This document shows, in pieces, positions 1 to 8,807 of a stretch of 64,000 nucleotides of DNA. Under the pieces are notes generated by a model. The model was not told where the DNA came from. It ran no database searches and saw nothing but the letters and a program-made list of their open reading frames with translations. How positions within the stretch are numbered: position 1 is the stretch's first letter; every line of letters begins with the position of its first letter. The stretch is from JAGOBP01 sp046328575 (GTDB lineage: Bacteria; Chloroflexota; Anaerolineae; Fen-1058). The stretch is taken from assembly GCA_046328575.1 (NCBI GenBank), contig JAXLWI010000010.1, forward strand, positions 24,818 to 88,817. Direction: 5' to 3'. A program made the translations under genes and the position numbers.

Positions 1-2
1 TA

Positions 3-1607
3 AATCGGTGGGCCGTGCTTTCTGCGGTAATGCTCGGCCTCACCGCTTCATCGAAGTATCTGTATTGTGTGGTCGGTCTGGCCATCGTTGCGCATTGGCT
101 AACGCAGACCGCGCCGCCGCACTTCGATGCGCGTTCGCTGCGTCGCTGGCTGGGACCGATCGGGCTGTGGGGCGTCATCGCGCTGCTCGTGTTCTTCGCC
201 AGCGATCCGTACCTGTGGCCTGATCCGCTCGCGCGGCTCGTTGACTCCATCGCCTATCACAGTCGTTATGCGACTTCGGCCACTGAAGTATCCGAGGCCA
301 ATTTCCCGATCTGGCAGCCGTTGGTCTGGCTGGCTCAAGCGGTGCCGTATCATCCCGGCCTGTTTGATTTTATGCTGGATTTCCCGATCTCTTTGCTGGC
401 CCTGGCCGGTGCGCGGCGCGCGTGGGCTAAACAGCGCGTGTTTGTGATCTGGTTCGTAGTCGCGTTGGCTTTTCTCTTCGTCTGGCCGACCAAGTGGCCA
501 CAGTACATTTTGATCTTGACCGTCCCGCTGTGCGTGATGGCGTGGGAGGGACTATCGAGCGTGGTGCTGGAACCGATCGGACGGTGGGTGGCCGTGCGCC
601 GATCGAGCTGGTGGCAACGACCCAGTGCCGCTTCGATCAAGATCGCGTGGCGGCAGACGCGCCAAGCCATGCCGTGGTTGCTGCCGGGCCTGATCGTGCT
701 GGGTGTGATTGCAGTATTTCCACTGATTTATCAACTGGCGATGTCGCTGACTGATCTCAGCACGTTGTCGCTGCGCGATGGGCTGCGCGGTGGCGTATGG
801 CGGGCGGTGGGCGAAGGTCTGAGCGGCAAGCCGCCTGTGCCGATGGCGCTGTTTGAAGGCTCGCGCTCAACGCAAGTGAATTATGCCGGACCGCAAATCT
901 TGTGGGGCATGTTGGGTGGTGCGGGGGCAGATATTCTGGTGTTCAATCTTATTTGGACCATCGCGTCTGTTGCACTGCAAACAGCCCTAGGTGTGGGCGT
1001 TGCGCTGATGCTGCATCGACGCGGCGTGAAGTTTAAGGGTGGGTGGCGCACGCTGTTTGTTCTGCCGTGGGCGATTCCCGAATTTGTCGGGGCGTTGGTA
1101 TGGTTTCAAGTGTTTGAGCCGACTAACGGTTGGCTCGCACTGTATCGCGGTGAAACGCTGAATTGGCCAGCGAGTCCGACGACTGCGTTACTCGTATTGC
1201 TTATTGCGGGCGTGTGGATCGGTTGGCCGTTGATGATGTTGGCCGCGACCGCTGGTCTGAAGATGATCTCGCCGGAGGTGTACGATGCGGCGGCTGTCGA
1301 CGGCGCGAACGCGTGGCAAACATTTCGATCGATCGTCTGGCCGTTGCTGCTGCCGTTATTGACGCCGGTGTTGATCATCCGCACGATCTTTGCGTTCAAT
1401 CAATTCTATCTGTTTTACGTCATACAACCGCCATTTCCGCTGTTCACGCTGTCGACGATTTCGTTTTTCTTCTTCGATGCGACCAGCGGTTTTGGCGGTC
1501 AGTTCGCCGCTTCGGCGGCGATCAATCTCTTTACGGTGATCGTCTTGATGGGCCTCATCGTGTGGTTCGTGCGCCGCACGCAGCGCGCTGAGGCGACGTA
1601 TGCGTAA
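3..1607 (+). CDS. Glycosyltransferase (GT39/PMT-like) fused to MalF-type sugar permease, 5' partial
   Basis: The frame is open from the left edge (base 3), so the true start lies outside the window. The first ~195 visible codons form several membrane helices with the 'TASSKYLY', 'SDPYLWPDP' and 'WPTKWPQYIL' patterns typical of the C-terminal half of GT39/protein-mannosyltransferase-like enzymes. After a basic linker (~codons 195-220) the protein becomes a MalF-like inner-membrane permease. It has about six helices and the cytoplasmic EAA loop 'YDAAAVDGANAWQTF' near codon 425, which docks on the ATPase. There is no stop or frameshift at the junction. The gene overlaps malG by 8 bp, so the permease half surely works with it to import malto-oligosaccharide-type sugars. 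The glycosyltransferase half is unexpected. A genuine fusion and a misassembly upstream of base 600 cannot be distinguished here. The binding protein is presumably further left. Confidence 0.8.
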   Translation, partial: NRWAVLSAVMLGLTASSKYLYCVVGLAIVAHWLTQTAPPHFDARSLRRWLGPIGLWGVIALLVFFASDPYLWPDPLARLVDSIAYHSRYATSATEVSEANFPIWQPLVWLAQAVPYHPGLFDFMLDFPISLLALAGARRAWAKQRVFVIWFVVALAFLFVWPTKWPQYILILTVPLCVMAWEGLSSVVLEPIGRWVAVRRSSWWQRPSAASIKIAWRQTRQAMPWLLPGLIVLGVIAVFPLIYQLAMSLTDLSTLSLRDGLRGGVWRAVGEGLSGKPPVPMALFEGSRSTQVNYAGPQILWGMLGGAGADILVFNLIWTIASVALQTALGVGVALMLHRRGVKFKGGWRTLFVLPWAIPEFVGALVWFQVFEPTNGWLALYRGETLNWPASPTTALLVLLIAGVWIGWPLMMLAATAGLKMISPEVYDAAAVDGANAWQTFRSIVWPLLLPLLTPVLIIRTIFAFNQFYLFYVIQPPFPLFTLSTISFFFFDATSGFGGQFAASAAINLFTVIVLMGLIVWFVRRTQRAEATYA

Positions 1608-2451
1608 GTTAAAGGGGTGGCAGCAACTTCTCTATCAACTCGGCTTCGTCGCCGTAGCGCTGTTCATCCTCGTGCCAATCTGGGGGCTGGTGCAGCTGGC
1701 GCTCGATGGCTCGATCGGTGGCTGGCCGTTGGAGTTCCGCCTGTTTCCGAAAGAATTCACGCTCGACGTATTCCGGCAAGTGTGGGAACGACCGGCGCAG
1801 TCGTTGTCGTTTTTGGGCGCGCTGAAAAATAGCATAGTCGTCGCGGGCGGCGCGGCGTTGATCGCGTTGTTTTTCGGCGCGACGATGGCGTACGCATTTG
1901 CGCGTTTGCGCTTTCCGGGCAAACAGACTGGCCTGTTCGCTTTACTGCTCGGTGCGCTGCTGCCGCCCGTGGCGTTGATGACGCCGCTCTACATTCTGCT
2001 GTCGGCCATCGGCTTGCGTACCACGTTGTTCGGTCTGATGATCGTATACGCGGCGATGTCGATGCCGCTGTGCGTGTGGAATATGCGCTCGGCGTTTCAG
2101 GCCGTGCCGAAAGAACTGGAAGAATCGGCCTTTCTCGATGGGGCGTCGGCGGTCCGCACGTTTTGGCGGGTGACTCTGCCGCTGGCACTGCCCTCGATCG
2201 CCGTAGCCGCGTTAATCGCGTTCTTGATCGGGTACAGCGAATTTGCCATTGGCTGGTTGTTCGTCGACAAGAGCGACAATGTCACGCTGGCGATGGCGAT
2301 TTCAGGCATGCAGCGTAACCTCGGTTCCGCGTCCCTGAGCAACCTGGCGGCCACGGCGGTGTTAATGAGCATACCTGTGATCATCATTTTTGTGGTGCTG
2401 CAAAAATATCTACTGCGCGGCTGGTTGTTCGGCACGACGGATGAAAACTAG
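1600..2451 (+). CDS. malG: MalG-type sugar ABC transporter permease
   Basis: This 283-residue protein has six predicted membrane helices and the normal length for MalG/AraQ-type permeases. The conserved EAA loop reads 'LEESAFLDGASAVRTFWRV' around residues 172-190 and contacts the ATP-binding subunit. The ATG lies 8 bp before the end of the preceding MalF-like gene, so the two are translationally coupled and should form the heterodimeric channel. A GH13 amylase follows 23 bp downstream, pointing to maltodextrin, cyclodextrin or trehalose-type substrates. The gene for the partner ATPase is probably the one at 4199-5299. The exact sugar cannot be read from the sequence. Confidence 0.9.
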   Translation: MRKLKGWQQLLYQLGFVAVALFILVPIWGLVQLALDGSIGGWPLEFRLFPKEFTLDVFRQVWERPAQSLSFLGALKNSIVVAGGAALIALFFGATMAYAFARLRFPGKQTGLFALLLGALLPPVALMTPLYILLSAIGLRTTLFGLMIVYAAMSMPLCVWNMRSAFQAVPKELEESAFLDGASAVRTFWRVTLPLALPSIAVAALIAFLIGYSEFAIGWLFVDKSDNVTLAMAISGMQRNLGSASLSNLAATAVLMSIPVIIIFVVLQKYLLRGWLFGTTDEN

Positions 2452-2474
2452 ACTTCAATGGGATTGAATGGATC

Positions 2475-3995
2475 ATGACGATTGTGACACCAGAGTGGGT
2501 CAAAGACGCAGTGTTTTATCAAATTTTTCCCGATCGGTTTGCCAAGAGCGATCGGGTTAAGAAAGACGGGTTGTATCTGGAACCTTGGGACACGCCGCCA
2601 ACGACGTATGGCTTCAAAGGCGGCGATCTAGCCGGTGTAACAGATCATCTGGACTACTTGCAGGACCTCGGCGTAACGGCGATCTACTTTAACCCGATCT
2701 TTTCATCGGCGGCCAATCATCGCTATCACACCTACGATTATCTTAATGTCGATCCGTTGCTGGGCGGCAATGCCGCGTTGCGTGAACTGCTCAACGCCGC
2801 GCACGCGCGCCATATGCACGTGCTTCCGGATGGGGTGTTCAATCATGCCAGCCGCGGCTTCTGGCAATTTCATCACACACTGGAAAACGGCGCGGCGTCG
2901 CCGTATCTCGATTGGTTTTACTTCGATCCCGATCACCTACACGGCCGCAAAACGTGGGGCGCTTATCCGGACACGGCGGCGAAGCATGCGCTGGAACAGG
3001 GCAAGGGCAGCTACAAATCGATCGGCTATCAGGCGTGGTGGGATTTGCCCGCGCTGCCTAAGCTCAACACGCACACACCGGCCGTGCGCAACTTTATTTG
3101 GGACGTGGCGCAGCATTGGATCGAATTTGGCTGCGATGGCTGGCGATTGGATGTGCCACAAGAGATCGACGACGATGAATTCTGGCGTGAGTTCCGTCGC
3201 CGGGTGAAGGGCGTTAATCCCGATGCATACATCGTCGGCGAAATCTGGCATGAATCCAAACGCTGGCTGCAAGGCGATCAATTCGACGCTGTGATGAACT
3301 ATCCGATTACACTGGCATGTCTGGGGTTCTTCGGTGACGGGCGGCTCGATCTGGAGGAGACCCGCAAGGCGGGTGGTTATCGCGGCGTGCATCCGATGGA
3401 CGCAACCGATTTCGCCGAGCATATCGATCGGGTCTTGGGTTGGTACGATCCGCAGATCACGCTGGCGCAGTTGAACCTGCTCGATAGTCACGATACACCC
3501 CGTTTCATCACCAGTGTCAGTAACGATCAAACAGCGCTGCGCTTATCGTATCTGTTCCTATTCACCTATCCGGGTGCGCCGTGCATTTACTACGGCGATG
3601 AGATCGGCCTAACCGGTAAGCACGATCCGTATTGCCGCGGCTCCTTCCCGTGGGATGAAGCGCAGTGGGATCACGCTTTGCGTGCCTACGTGCAAAAGTG
3701 CATCGCGCTGCGGAAGGCTTATCCCGCGCTACGACGCGGCTCGTTTCATCGACTGTATGCTCACGACGGCGTGTACGTGTTTGGTCGCTGGCTGGGCGAC
3801 GAGAAGTTCGTCATCGCGTTCAACGCCTCATCGCAGACGCGGGTGTGTGACGTGCCGGTGAGCGCGCTGCAATTGCGCGACGGTCAGTTGGCCGATGTCT
3901 GGCAAGCCGAAACGCGTTGGTCGATTACGAACGGGGTGGTTCAGGCTTTGAAATTGGCGCCGCGCAGCGGATGTGTGTTGAAAACGGCGGTTTGA
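2475..3995 (+). CDS. GH13 alpha-amylase (neopullulanase/cyclomaltodextrinase type)
   Basis: This is a 506-residue cytoplasmic glycoside hydrolase family 13 enzyme with no signal peptide. The conserved GH13 regions are intact: region I 'DGVFNH' (119-124), region II 'DGWRLDVPQE' with nucleophile D226, region III 'VGEIWH' with acid/base E256, and region IV 'LLDSHD' with D340. A short N-terminus followed directly by 'VKDAVFYQIFPDRF' and a small C-terminal beta domain fit intracellular maltodextrin- or cyclomaltodextrin-hydrolysing enzymes. It sits 23 bp after malG, so it probably degrades the imported oligosaccharides. Substrate preference among neopullulanase, maltogenic amylase and cyclomaltodextrinase is not decided by these motifs. 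Confidence 0.9.
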   Translation: MTIVTPEWVKDAVFYQIFPDRFAKSDRVKKDGLYLEPWDTPPTTYGFKGGDLAGVTDHLDYLQDLGVTAIYFNPIFSSAANHRYHTYDYLNVDPLLGGNAALRELLNAAHARHMHVLPDGVFNHASRGFWQFHHTLENGAASPYLDWFYFDPDHLHGRKTWGAYPDTAAKHALEQGKGSYKSIGYQAWWDLPALPKLNTHTPAVRNFIWDVAQHWIEFGCDGWRLDVPQEIDDDEFWREFRRRVKGVNPDAYIVGEIWHESKRWLQGDQFDAVMNYPITLACLGFFGDGRLDLEETRKAGGYRGVHPMDATDFAEHIDRVLGWYDPQITLAQLNLLDSHDTPRFITSVSNDQTALRLSYLFLFTYPGAPCIYYGDEIGLTGKHDPYCRGSFPWDEAQWDHALRAYVQKCIALRKAYPALRRGSFHRLYAHDGVYVFGRWLGDEKFVIAFNASSQTRVCDVPVSALQLRDGQLADVWQAETRWSITNGVVQALKLAPRSGCVLKTAV

Positions 3996-4008
3996 GCGGT
4001 AGATTGGT

Positions 4009-4038
4009 TTGGCACAATCGCGTATTTTGCGGTATGAT
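4009..4038 (+). promoter_or_regulatory. Sigma70-type promoter for the sugar ABC ATPase
   Basis: TTGGCA (4009-4014), an 18-bp spacer and TATGAT (4033-4038) lie in the 203-bp gap before the ATPase gene. The gap contains no other gene. The predicted start near 4045 gives an untranslated leader of about 150 nt, ending in GGAGG 9 bp before the ATG at 4199. This suggests the ATPase is transcribed independently of the permease genes, as expected for a subunit shared by several sugar transporters. Confidence 0.55.
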
Positions 4039-4198
4039 TTACAGCAATCTGGCCTTGATCGTTGTAAGCACCGATCGGTTGGTGGCTGTACCGCACAGGC
4101 TGAAACCCGCAGTGAAGTTGCCTCCCGTGCACCTGCCTGGTTCCAGTCGAACACCCTAACTTCGATATCCCAATCTATTTGATGGAGGCGTAACACCC

Positions 4199-5299
4199 AT
4201 GGCATCAGTCACGTTTGAGAATGTAGTGAAGCGGTACGGCAACGTCACAGCGGTCAACAACCTGAACCTGCAGATTCCCGACAAAGAATTTCTGGTGTTC
4301 GTCGGGCCGTCGGGCTGCGGCAAATCCACCAGCCTGCGGATGCTGGCCGGGTTGGAAGACATCAGCGAAGGCACGATCTACATCGGCGACCGGCCGGTGA
4401 ACGACGTCGCACCGAAAGACCGCGACATCGCGATGGTGTTCCAATCGTACGCGTTGTACCCGCACATGAGCGTGTACGACAACATGGCGTTCGCGCTGAA
4501 GTTGCGCAAGATGCCCAAGGCCGAGATCGACGCGCGGGTGAAGAAAGCGGCGCAGACGCTGGGCATCGAGCAGTTGCTGCCCCGCAAGCCGCGCCAACTC
4601 TCCGGCGGTCAACGGCAGCGTGTGGCGGTGGGGCGCGCCATCGTGCGCGAGCCGAAGGTCTTCCTGTTCGACGAACCGCTGTCCAACCTGGACGCGAAGT
4701 TGCGCGTGCAGACGCGGGCTGAGATCAGCAAGTTGCATCAGCAGTTGGCCACGACCTTCATCTACGTGACGCACGACCAGACGGAAGCGATGACGATGGG
4801 CACGCGCATCGCGGTGATGAAGGATGGTTTGCTGCAGCAGGTAGACACGCCGCAGACGTTGTACGACTATCCGAACAACGTGTTTGTGGCAGGCTTCATC
4901 GGCAGCCCGAGCATGAACTTCTTCGAGGTGAGTGTGAAGGGCAGCGCGGAGAACGTGCAGGTGGAGGGCGAAGGCTTCCAGTTGACGATTCCGGCGGATC
5001 GGGCGAAGGGCATGAAGGCGTACCTGGGGCAGAAGGTGACGATGGGGGTGCGGCCGGAGGACATCTACGACGCGGAGTATGTGGCGCCGAACATTCATCC
5101 GGGCAGCCTGGATGCGAAGGTGGAAGTGACGGAGTTGATGGGCAACGAGGTGTTCCTGTACCTGTTGACGGGTGGGCACTCGTACGTGGCGCGGGTGGAT
5201 CCGCGGACGAAGGCGAAGGTGGGCAACACGGTGCGAGTGGTGGCGAACCTGGACAAGGTCCACTTCTTCGATAAGTCTACCGAGCAGGCTATTCGGTAA
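4199..5299 (+). CDS. msmX: Multi-sugar ABC transporter ATP-binding protein (MsmX/UgpC/MalK family)
   Basis: This 366-residue ATPase energises sugar uptake permeases. Walker A is 'GPSGCGKST' (36-44), the ABC signature is 'LSGGQRQRV' (134-142), Walker B ends in 'DEP' (158-160), and the switch His follows in 'FIYVTHDQ'. The last ~130 residues form the MalK-type regulatory OB-fold domain ('MGVRPEDIYDAE'). The protein is monofunctional and of family-typical length. It has its own promoter and terminator, so it probably serves several permease pairs, including the MalF/MalG pair just upstream. The open reading frame on the opposite strand across this gene (4205-5314) is a codon-bias shadow. Confidence 0.92.
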   Translation: MASVTFENVVKRYGNVTAVNNLNLQIPDKEFLVFVGPSGCGKSTSLRMLAGLEDISEGTIYIGDRPVNDVAPKDRDIAMVFQSYALYPHMSVYDNMAFALKLRKMPKAEIDARVKKAAQTLGIEQLLPRKPRQLSGGQRQRVAVGRAIVREPKVFLFDEPLSNLDAKLRVQTRAEISKLHQQLATTFIYVTHDQTEAMTMGTRIAVMKDGLLQQVDTPQTLYDYPNNVFVAGFIGSPSMNFFEVSVKGSAENVQVEGEGFQLTIPADRAKGMKAYLGQKVTMGVRPEDIYDAEYVAPNIHPGSLDAKVEVTELMGNEVFLYLLTGGHSYVARVDPRTKAKVGNTVRVVANLDKVHFFDKSTEQAIR

Positions 5300-5317
5300 A
5301 CACAGACAAAACAATCG

Positions 5318-5351
5318 GACCCTCGACCAACCGTCGAGGGTCTATTTTTTT
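5318..5351 (+). terminator. Rho-independent terminator after the ABC ATPase
   Basis: A perfect 10-bp inverted repeat (GACCCTCGAC / GTCGAGGGTC, 5-nt loop, 5318-5342) is followed at once by TATTTTTTT. It ends the ATPase transcript 18 bp after the stop codon and separates it from the DinB-like gene. Confidence 0.93.
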
Positions 5352-5361
5352 AGGGGGAGCG

Positions 5362-5844
5362 ATGTATTCACTTGAAGAACGCCGTCAGAAAATTGAAGCG
5401 TATGGTCGTGCTTATGAAGTGTTGATCGTGGCGTTACGGCAGTTCCCGCGCGAGATGTGGCAATATCGGCCCGCGCCTGACCGCTGGACGCTTCATGAGA
5501 TCATCGTGCACATCACCGACAGCGAAGCCAACAGCTACATTCGTGTTCGTCGGTTCATCGCTCAGCCGGGCACGCAAATTTCGGCTTATGACGAAATGCA
5601 GTGGGCGCGGGCACTGCACTATCACGATCAAAGCCCCGACGAAGCATTGGCGTTATTTAAGTTGCTGCGGGCTAGCAGCTATCAATTGATCCAGTCGCTG
5701 TCCGCTGAAATCTGGACACACGTGCTCGATCATCCCGAATCGGGCCTGATGACGCTGGACGACTGGCTCGACATCTACGAGCGCCACATCCCCGATCACA
5801 TCACGCAGATGCAGGCGGTGTTTGAAGATTGGCAACGGCGTTAG
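5362..5844 (+). CDS. DinB/YfiT-like four-helix metal-binding protein
   Basis: This 160-residue cytoplasmic protein fits the DinB_2/YfiT superfamily of four-helix bundles. The family's metal-binding histidine triad is visible as H50 in 'EIIVHITDSE' and H142/H146 in 'YERHIPDHITQM'. 'RPAPDRWTLHEIIVH' is the usual helix-2 entry. Family members include bacillithiol- and mycothiol-dependent transferases and many proteins of unknown role, so the reaction is not predictable. The gene has a purine-rich ribosome-binding site (GGGGGAG, 5 bp before ATG) and lies between a terminator and the glgA promoter, so it looks monocistronic. Confidence 0.82.
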   Translation: MYSLEERRQKIEAYGRAYEVLIVALRQFPREMWQYRPAPDRWTLHEIIVHITDSEANSYIRVRRFIAQPGTQISAYDEMQWARALHYHDQSPDEALALFKLLRASSYQLIQSLSAEIWTHVLDHPESGLMTLDDWLDIYERHIPDHITQMQAVFEDWQRR

Positions 5845-5883
5845 CCCATACGGGTCGCTCGTTGGGGATGATGCGTACCGATT

Positions 5884-5912
5884 TTGACTAGCTTTTCAGG
5901 GTGTGCTAGTAT
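5884..5912 (+). promoter_or_regulatory. Sigma70 promoter of the glycogen operon
   Basis: TTGACT (5884-5889), an exact 17-bp spacer and TAGTAT (5907-5912) form a strong sigma70-like promoter. Transcription should begin near 5919. This argues that translation of glgA starts at the ATG at 5957 and not at the in-frame GTG at 5903, which lies inside the promoter. Confidence 0.7.
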
Positions 5913-5956
5913 TGCCGTATCGGGTTGCACCATTCCAGTGTTTTGGTTGCAAGGCC

Positions 5957-7438
5957 ATGACCTCCTCAAAAACTACTATCAGCCAACAACCGTCCACCCT
6001 TAAAATCCTGTTTGTTGCGTCCGAATGCGCGCCGTTCTACAAAGTCGGCGGGCTCGCTGACGTGATCGGGTCGCTGCCGCTGGCCTTGCGCGAGTTGGGT
6101 CACGATGTGCGCGTAATCGTGCCGCGCTATCGCCCCATTGACGGCAAACACTTCGGGCTCAAACGGGTCGATCGGTTTATTGATGTCCCCGTGGGCGGCG
6201 ATGTCCGTACCACCGAGATAGTCGAATCGACCTTCACGGGTGTCCCCACTTATTTTGTATTTGACGAGCGCTTTTACGGACGCGATCGCGTCTACGGCCA
6301 ACCCGATGAATCGATGGCCTTTGTCTTCCTCAGTTGTGCCGCGATCGAGTTTGTCCGCGCGATGGATTGGACGCCCGACGTGATTCACGCGCACGATTGG
6401 CACGCGGGCTGCGCGGTGGCTTACCTGGCGCACAAAGGCAAGCGCGATCCCAAACTCAAGTCAATCGCCAGCGTCTTCACCATTCACAACTTGTTTTATC
6501 AGGGTACCAGTGGCGACGCACTGTTCCGCTGGGCGGGCTTCGGCGAGCGCCACCGTCATATTCCGGGCGAAAAACTTGGCACGGCCAACTGGATGGCGCG
6601 CGGCATCGCGCACGCCGATGTCGTCAACACCGTCAGCCCGACCTATGCTGAAGAGATCCTTACGCCTGAAATGGGCGATGGGCTTGATGGCTTACTGCGT
6701 CTGCGGCGCGAACGATTGAGCGGCATTCTCAACGGCCTCGATCATCACGAGTGGAACCCGGCGACCGATCCGTTGTTGGCGGCTCAATTCGAGGCGACTT
6801 CACTCAAGCGGCGTGCGGTCAATAAACGCGCCGTGCAGGAGATGTTGGGCCTGAAACTCAAGCCGCGCACGCCGCTGTTGGGCATCGTCTCGCGTTTGTT
6901 CGATCAGAAAGGCATCGATATTCTGATCGCGGCGGCCGATAAGCTCTTCGAGCACGATGTGCAGTTGGCGGTGCTAGGCGATGGCGAGGATAAGTATCGT
7001 GAAGCGTTGGCCGCGTTGAAGGAGCGGTATCCGGGCCGCGTTGGCGTCGATCATCAATTCAACGAGCCGCTCGCTCGACGAATCTACGGTGGCAGCGATC
7101 TGTTCCTGATGCCGTCGCGCTTTGAGCCGTGTGGGTTGGGTCAGCTAATCGCGATGCGCTACGGTTCGATTCCCGTCGTGCGGGCTACGGGCGGCTTGAA
7201 AGATACCGTGATCGATGCTGGCCGCGCACCGCAGCGTGGCACCGGCTTTCTCTTCAAACCCGCGGCGCCCGCCGGGCTGCTGAGCGTGATCGAGCGGGCG
7301 TTGGCCGCTTATGCTGAGCCTGATCGCTGGCACGGCATCCAACAACGTGCCATGGCGGCTGATTTTTCGTGGCATAGTTCGGCGCAGCAGTACGTTCAGT
7401 TGTATCACACCGCCATGCAGCTGCACCATGGCGGTTAG
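5957..7438 (+). CDS. glgA: Glycogen synthase (ADP-glucose type)
   Basis: This GT5 enzyme of about 493 residues transfers glucose from ADP-glucose to glycogen. The N-terminal ADP-glucose-binding motif 'KVGGLADV' (29-36), 'HAHDWH' (144-149), and the C-terminal 'FEPCGLGQ' (from residue 389) with 'TGGLKDTV' after it are all intact. The ATG at 5957 was chosen over the upstream GTG at 5903 because the latter overlaps a convincing promoter. A weak AAGG precedes the ATG. glgC follows 43 bp downstream, so synthesis and activation of the glucosyl donor are co-transcribed, and two GH57 enzymes follow. Confidence 0.95.
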   Translation: MTSSKTTISQQPSTLKILFVASECAPFYKVGGLADVIGSLPLALRELGHDVRVIVPRYRPIDGKHFGLKRVDRFIDVPVGGDVRTTEIVESTFTGVPTYFVFDERFYGRDRVYGQPDESMAFVFLSCAAIEFVRAMDWTPDVIHAHDWHAGCAVAYLAHKGKRDPKLKSIASVFTIHNLFYQGTSGDALFRWAGFGERHRHIPGEKLGTANWMARGIAHADVVNTVSPTYAEEILTPEMGDGLDGLLRLRRERLSGILNGLDHHEWNPATDPLLAAQFEATSLKRRAVNKRAVQEMLGLKLKPRTPLLGIVSRLFDQKGIDILIAAADKLFEHDVQLAVLGDGEDKYREALAALKERYPGRVGVDHQFNEPLARRIYGGSDLFLMPSRFEPCGLGQLIAMRYGSIPVVRATGGLKDTVIDAGRAPQRGTGFLFKPAAPAGLLSVIERALAAYAEPDRWHGIQQRAMAADFSWHSSAQQYVQLYHTAMQLHHGG

Positions 7439-7481
7439 GTCTTTACCCGTTCTCTAACTTCCTCCTCACAAAGGATCGATC

Positions 7482-8744
7482 ATGCAAGCACTCGCCATGA
7501 TTCTCGCTGGCGGCCGTGGCAGTCGGCTCAGCATCCTCTCCCAAAAACGCGCCAAACCGGCTGTGCCGTTTGCGGGCAAGTACCGCATCATCGACTTCGT
7601 GCTGTCGAACTGCACGAACTCCGGCATCACGACCGTGGGCATCCTGACGCAATACCGGCCGCGGTCGCTGAACGATCACATCCGCACTGGCGCGCCGTGG
7701 GACTTGGATCGGCAGCATGGCGGCGTATGGCTGTTGCAGCCGTACGAGCGCACCGGCGAGATGGAGCGTTATGCTGGCACGGCGCACGCGATTCAACTAA
7801 ACTTCGATTTCATTCGCCACAACAAACCCGATTACGTCGTCGTGCTGGGCGGTGATCACATTTACAAGATGAACTACGACGACATGATCACGTTCCATCA
7901 AGAGAAGCGCGCCGATGTAACTATTGCGACGCTGAAGGTCTCGCCTGAAGAGGCCTCGCGCTTCGGCATCATGGAGATCGATAAGGATAATCGCATCATC
8001 GGTTTTGAAGAGAAACCGCTCGTTCCTAAGAGCAATCTCGGCTCGATGGGTATCTACGTGTTCAACACGGAAGTGCTGAGCAACGCGTTGCGGGAAGACG
8101 CCAACAACCCTAACTCGGCGCACGACTTTGGCAAAAACATCATCCCCCGGATGATGAACTCGCACAAAGTGTATGCGTATCCGTTCAATGGCTACTGGGT
8201 GGATGTGGGAACGGTGCAGGCATACTGGGAAGCGCATATGGATCTGCTGGCCGATCAGCCGCCGCTGGATCTGCTCGATCGCAACTGGGTCATCCACACC
8301 CGATCGGAAGAGCGGCCGCCCGTCAACATCCGCACGGGCGCGGTGGTGGCGCACAGCCTCATCACCGACGGCTGCGTGATCGAAGGTACAGTTGAATACA
8401 GCGTGTTGTCGCCAGGTGTGAAGGTCGGTCGGGGTGCGGTGGTACGCAACTCGATCGTGTTGACCGACTGCGTGATCGAAGCAGGCGCGATGGTCGATCG
8501 CTCCATCATCGACAAAGAGTGTCTGATCCAACAGAATGCGCATGTGGGTTACGGCGTTGATTACAGTCCCAATCCGTTGAACGACCTAACGTCCGGCATC
8601 ACGCTGGTCGGTAAGAATGCGGTGGTGCCTAGCGGCGTGCGCGTCGGTCGCAACTGTATCGTCGCCAGCGATGCGCACGAGAGCGATTTCCCGGGCCAGA
8701 TGGTGCCCAGCGGAACGACTGTCGGTTACGTGCCGGCCGGCTAA
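7482..8744 (+). CDS. glgC: Glucose-1-phosphate adenylyltransferase
   Basis: This 420-residue enzyme makes ADP-glucose from ATP and glucose-1-phosphate, the committed step of glycogen synthesis. The nucleotidyltransferase signature 'AGGRGSRLSILSQKRAKP' is at residues 9-26, followed by 'KYRIIDFVLSNC'. The catalytic/metal region 'GGDHIYKMNY' lies near residue 122 and the sugar-phosphate site 'FEEKP' near 178. The C-terminal third is a left-handed beta helix of hexapeptide repeats. AAAGGA precedes the ATG. The gene is directly downstream of glgA in one operon. Confidence 0.96.
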   Translation: MQALAMILAGGRGSRLSILSQKRAKPAVPFAGKYRIIDFVLSNCTNSGITTVGILTQYRPRSLNDHIRTGAPWDLDRQHGGVWLLQPYERTGEMERYAGTAHAIQLNFDFIRHNKPDYVVVLGGDHIYKMNYDDMITFHQEKRADVTIATLKVSPEEASRFGIMEIDKDNRIIGFEEKPLVPKSNLGSMGIYVFNTEVLSNALREDANNPNSAHDFGKNIIPRMMNSHKVYAYPFNGYWVDVGTVQAYWEAHMDLLADQPPLDLLDRNWVIHTRSEERPPVNIRTGAVVAHSLITDGCVIEGTVEYSVLSPGVKVGRGAVVRNSIVLTDCVIEAGAMVDRSIIDKECLIQQNAHVGYGVDYSPNPLNDLTSGITLVGKNAVVPSGVRVGRNCIVASDAHESDFPGQMVPSGTTVGYVPAG

Positions 8745-8807
8745 CACGATGTAATGAGCAAGGAACCCTGATCGGTGTTCTTGCCTACAGGTCTCCAGTA
8801 AACACCT

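Noticed and set aside
4205..5314. Long open frame of 369 codons on the minus strand across the sugar ABC ATPase gene
   Set aside because: It is His/Arg/Leu-rich with no domain, it mirrors a clear ATPase gene on the plus strand, and is explained by GC-rich third positions.
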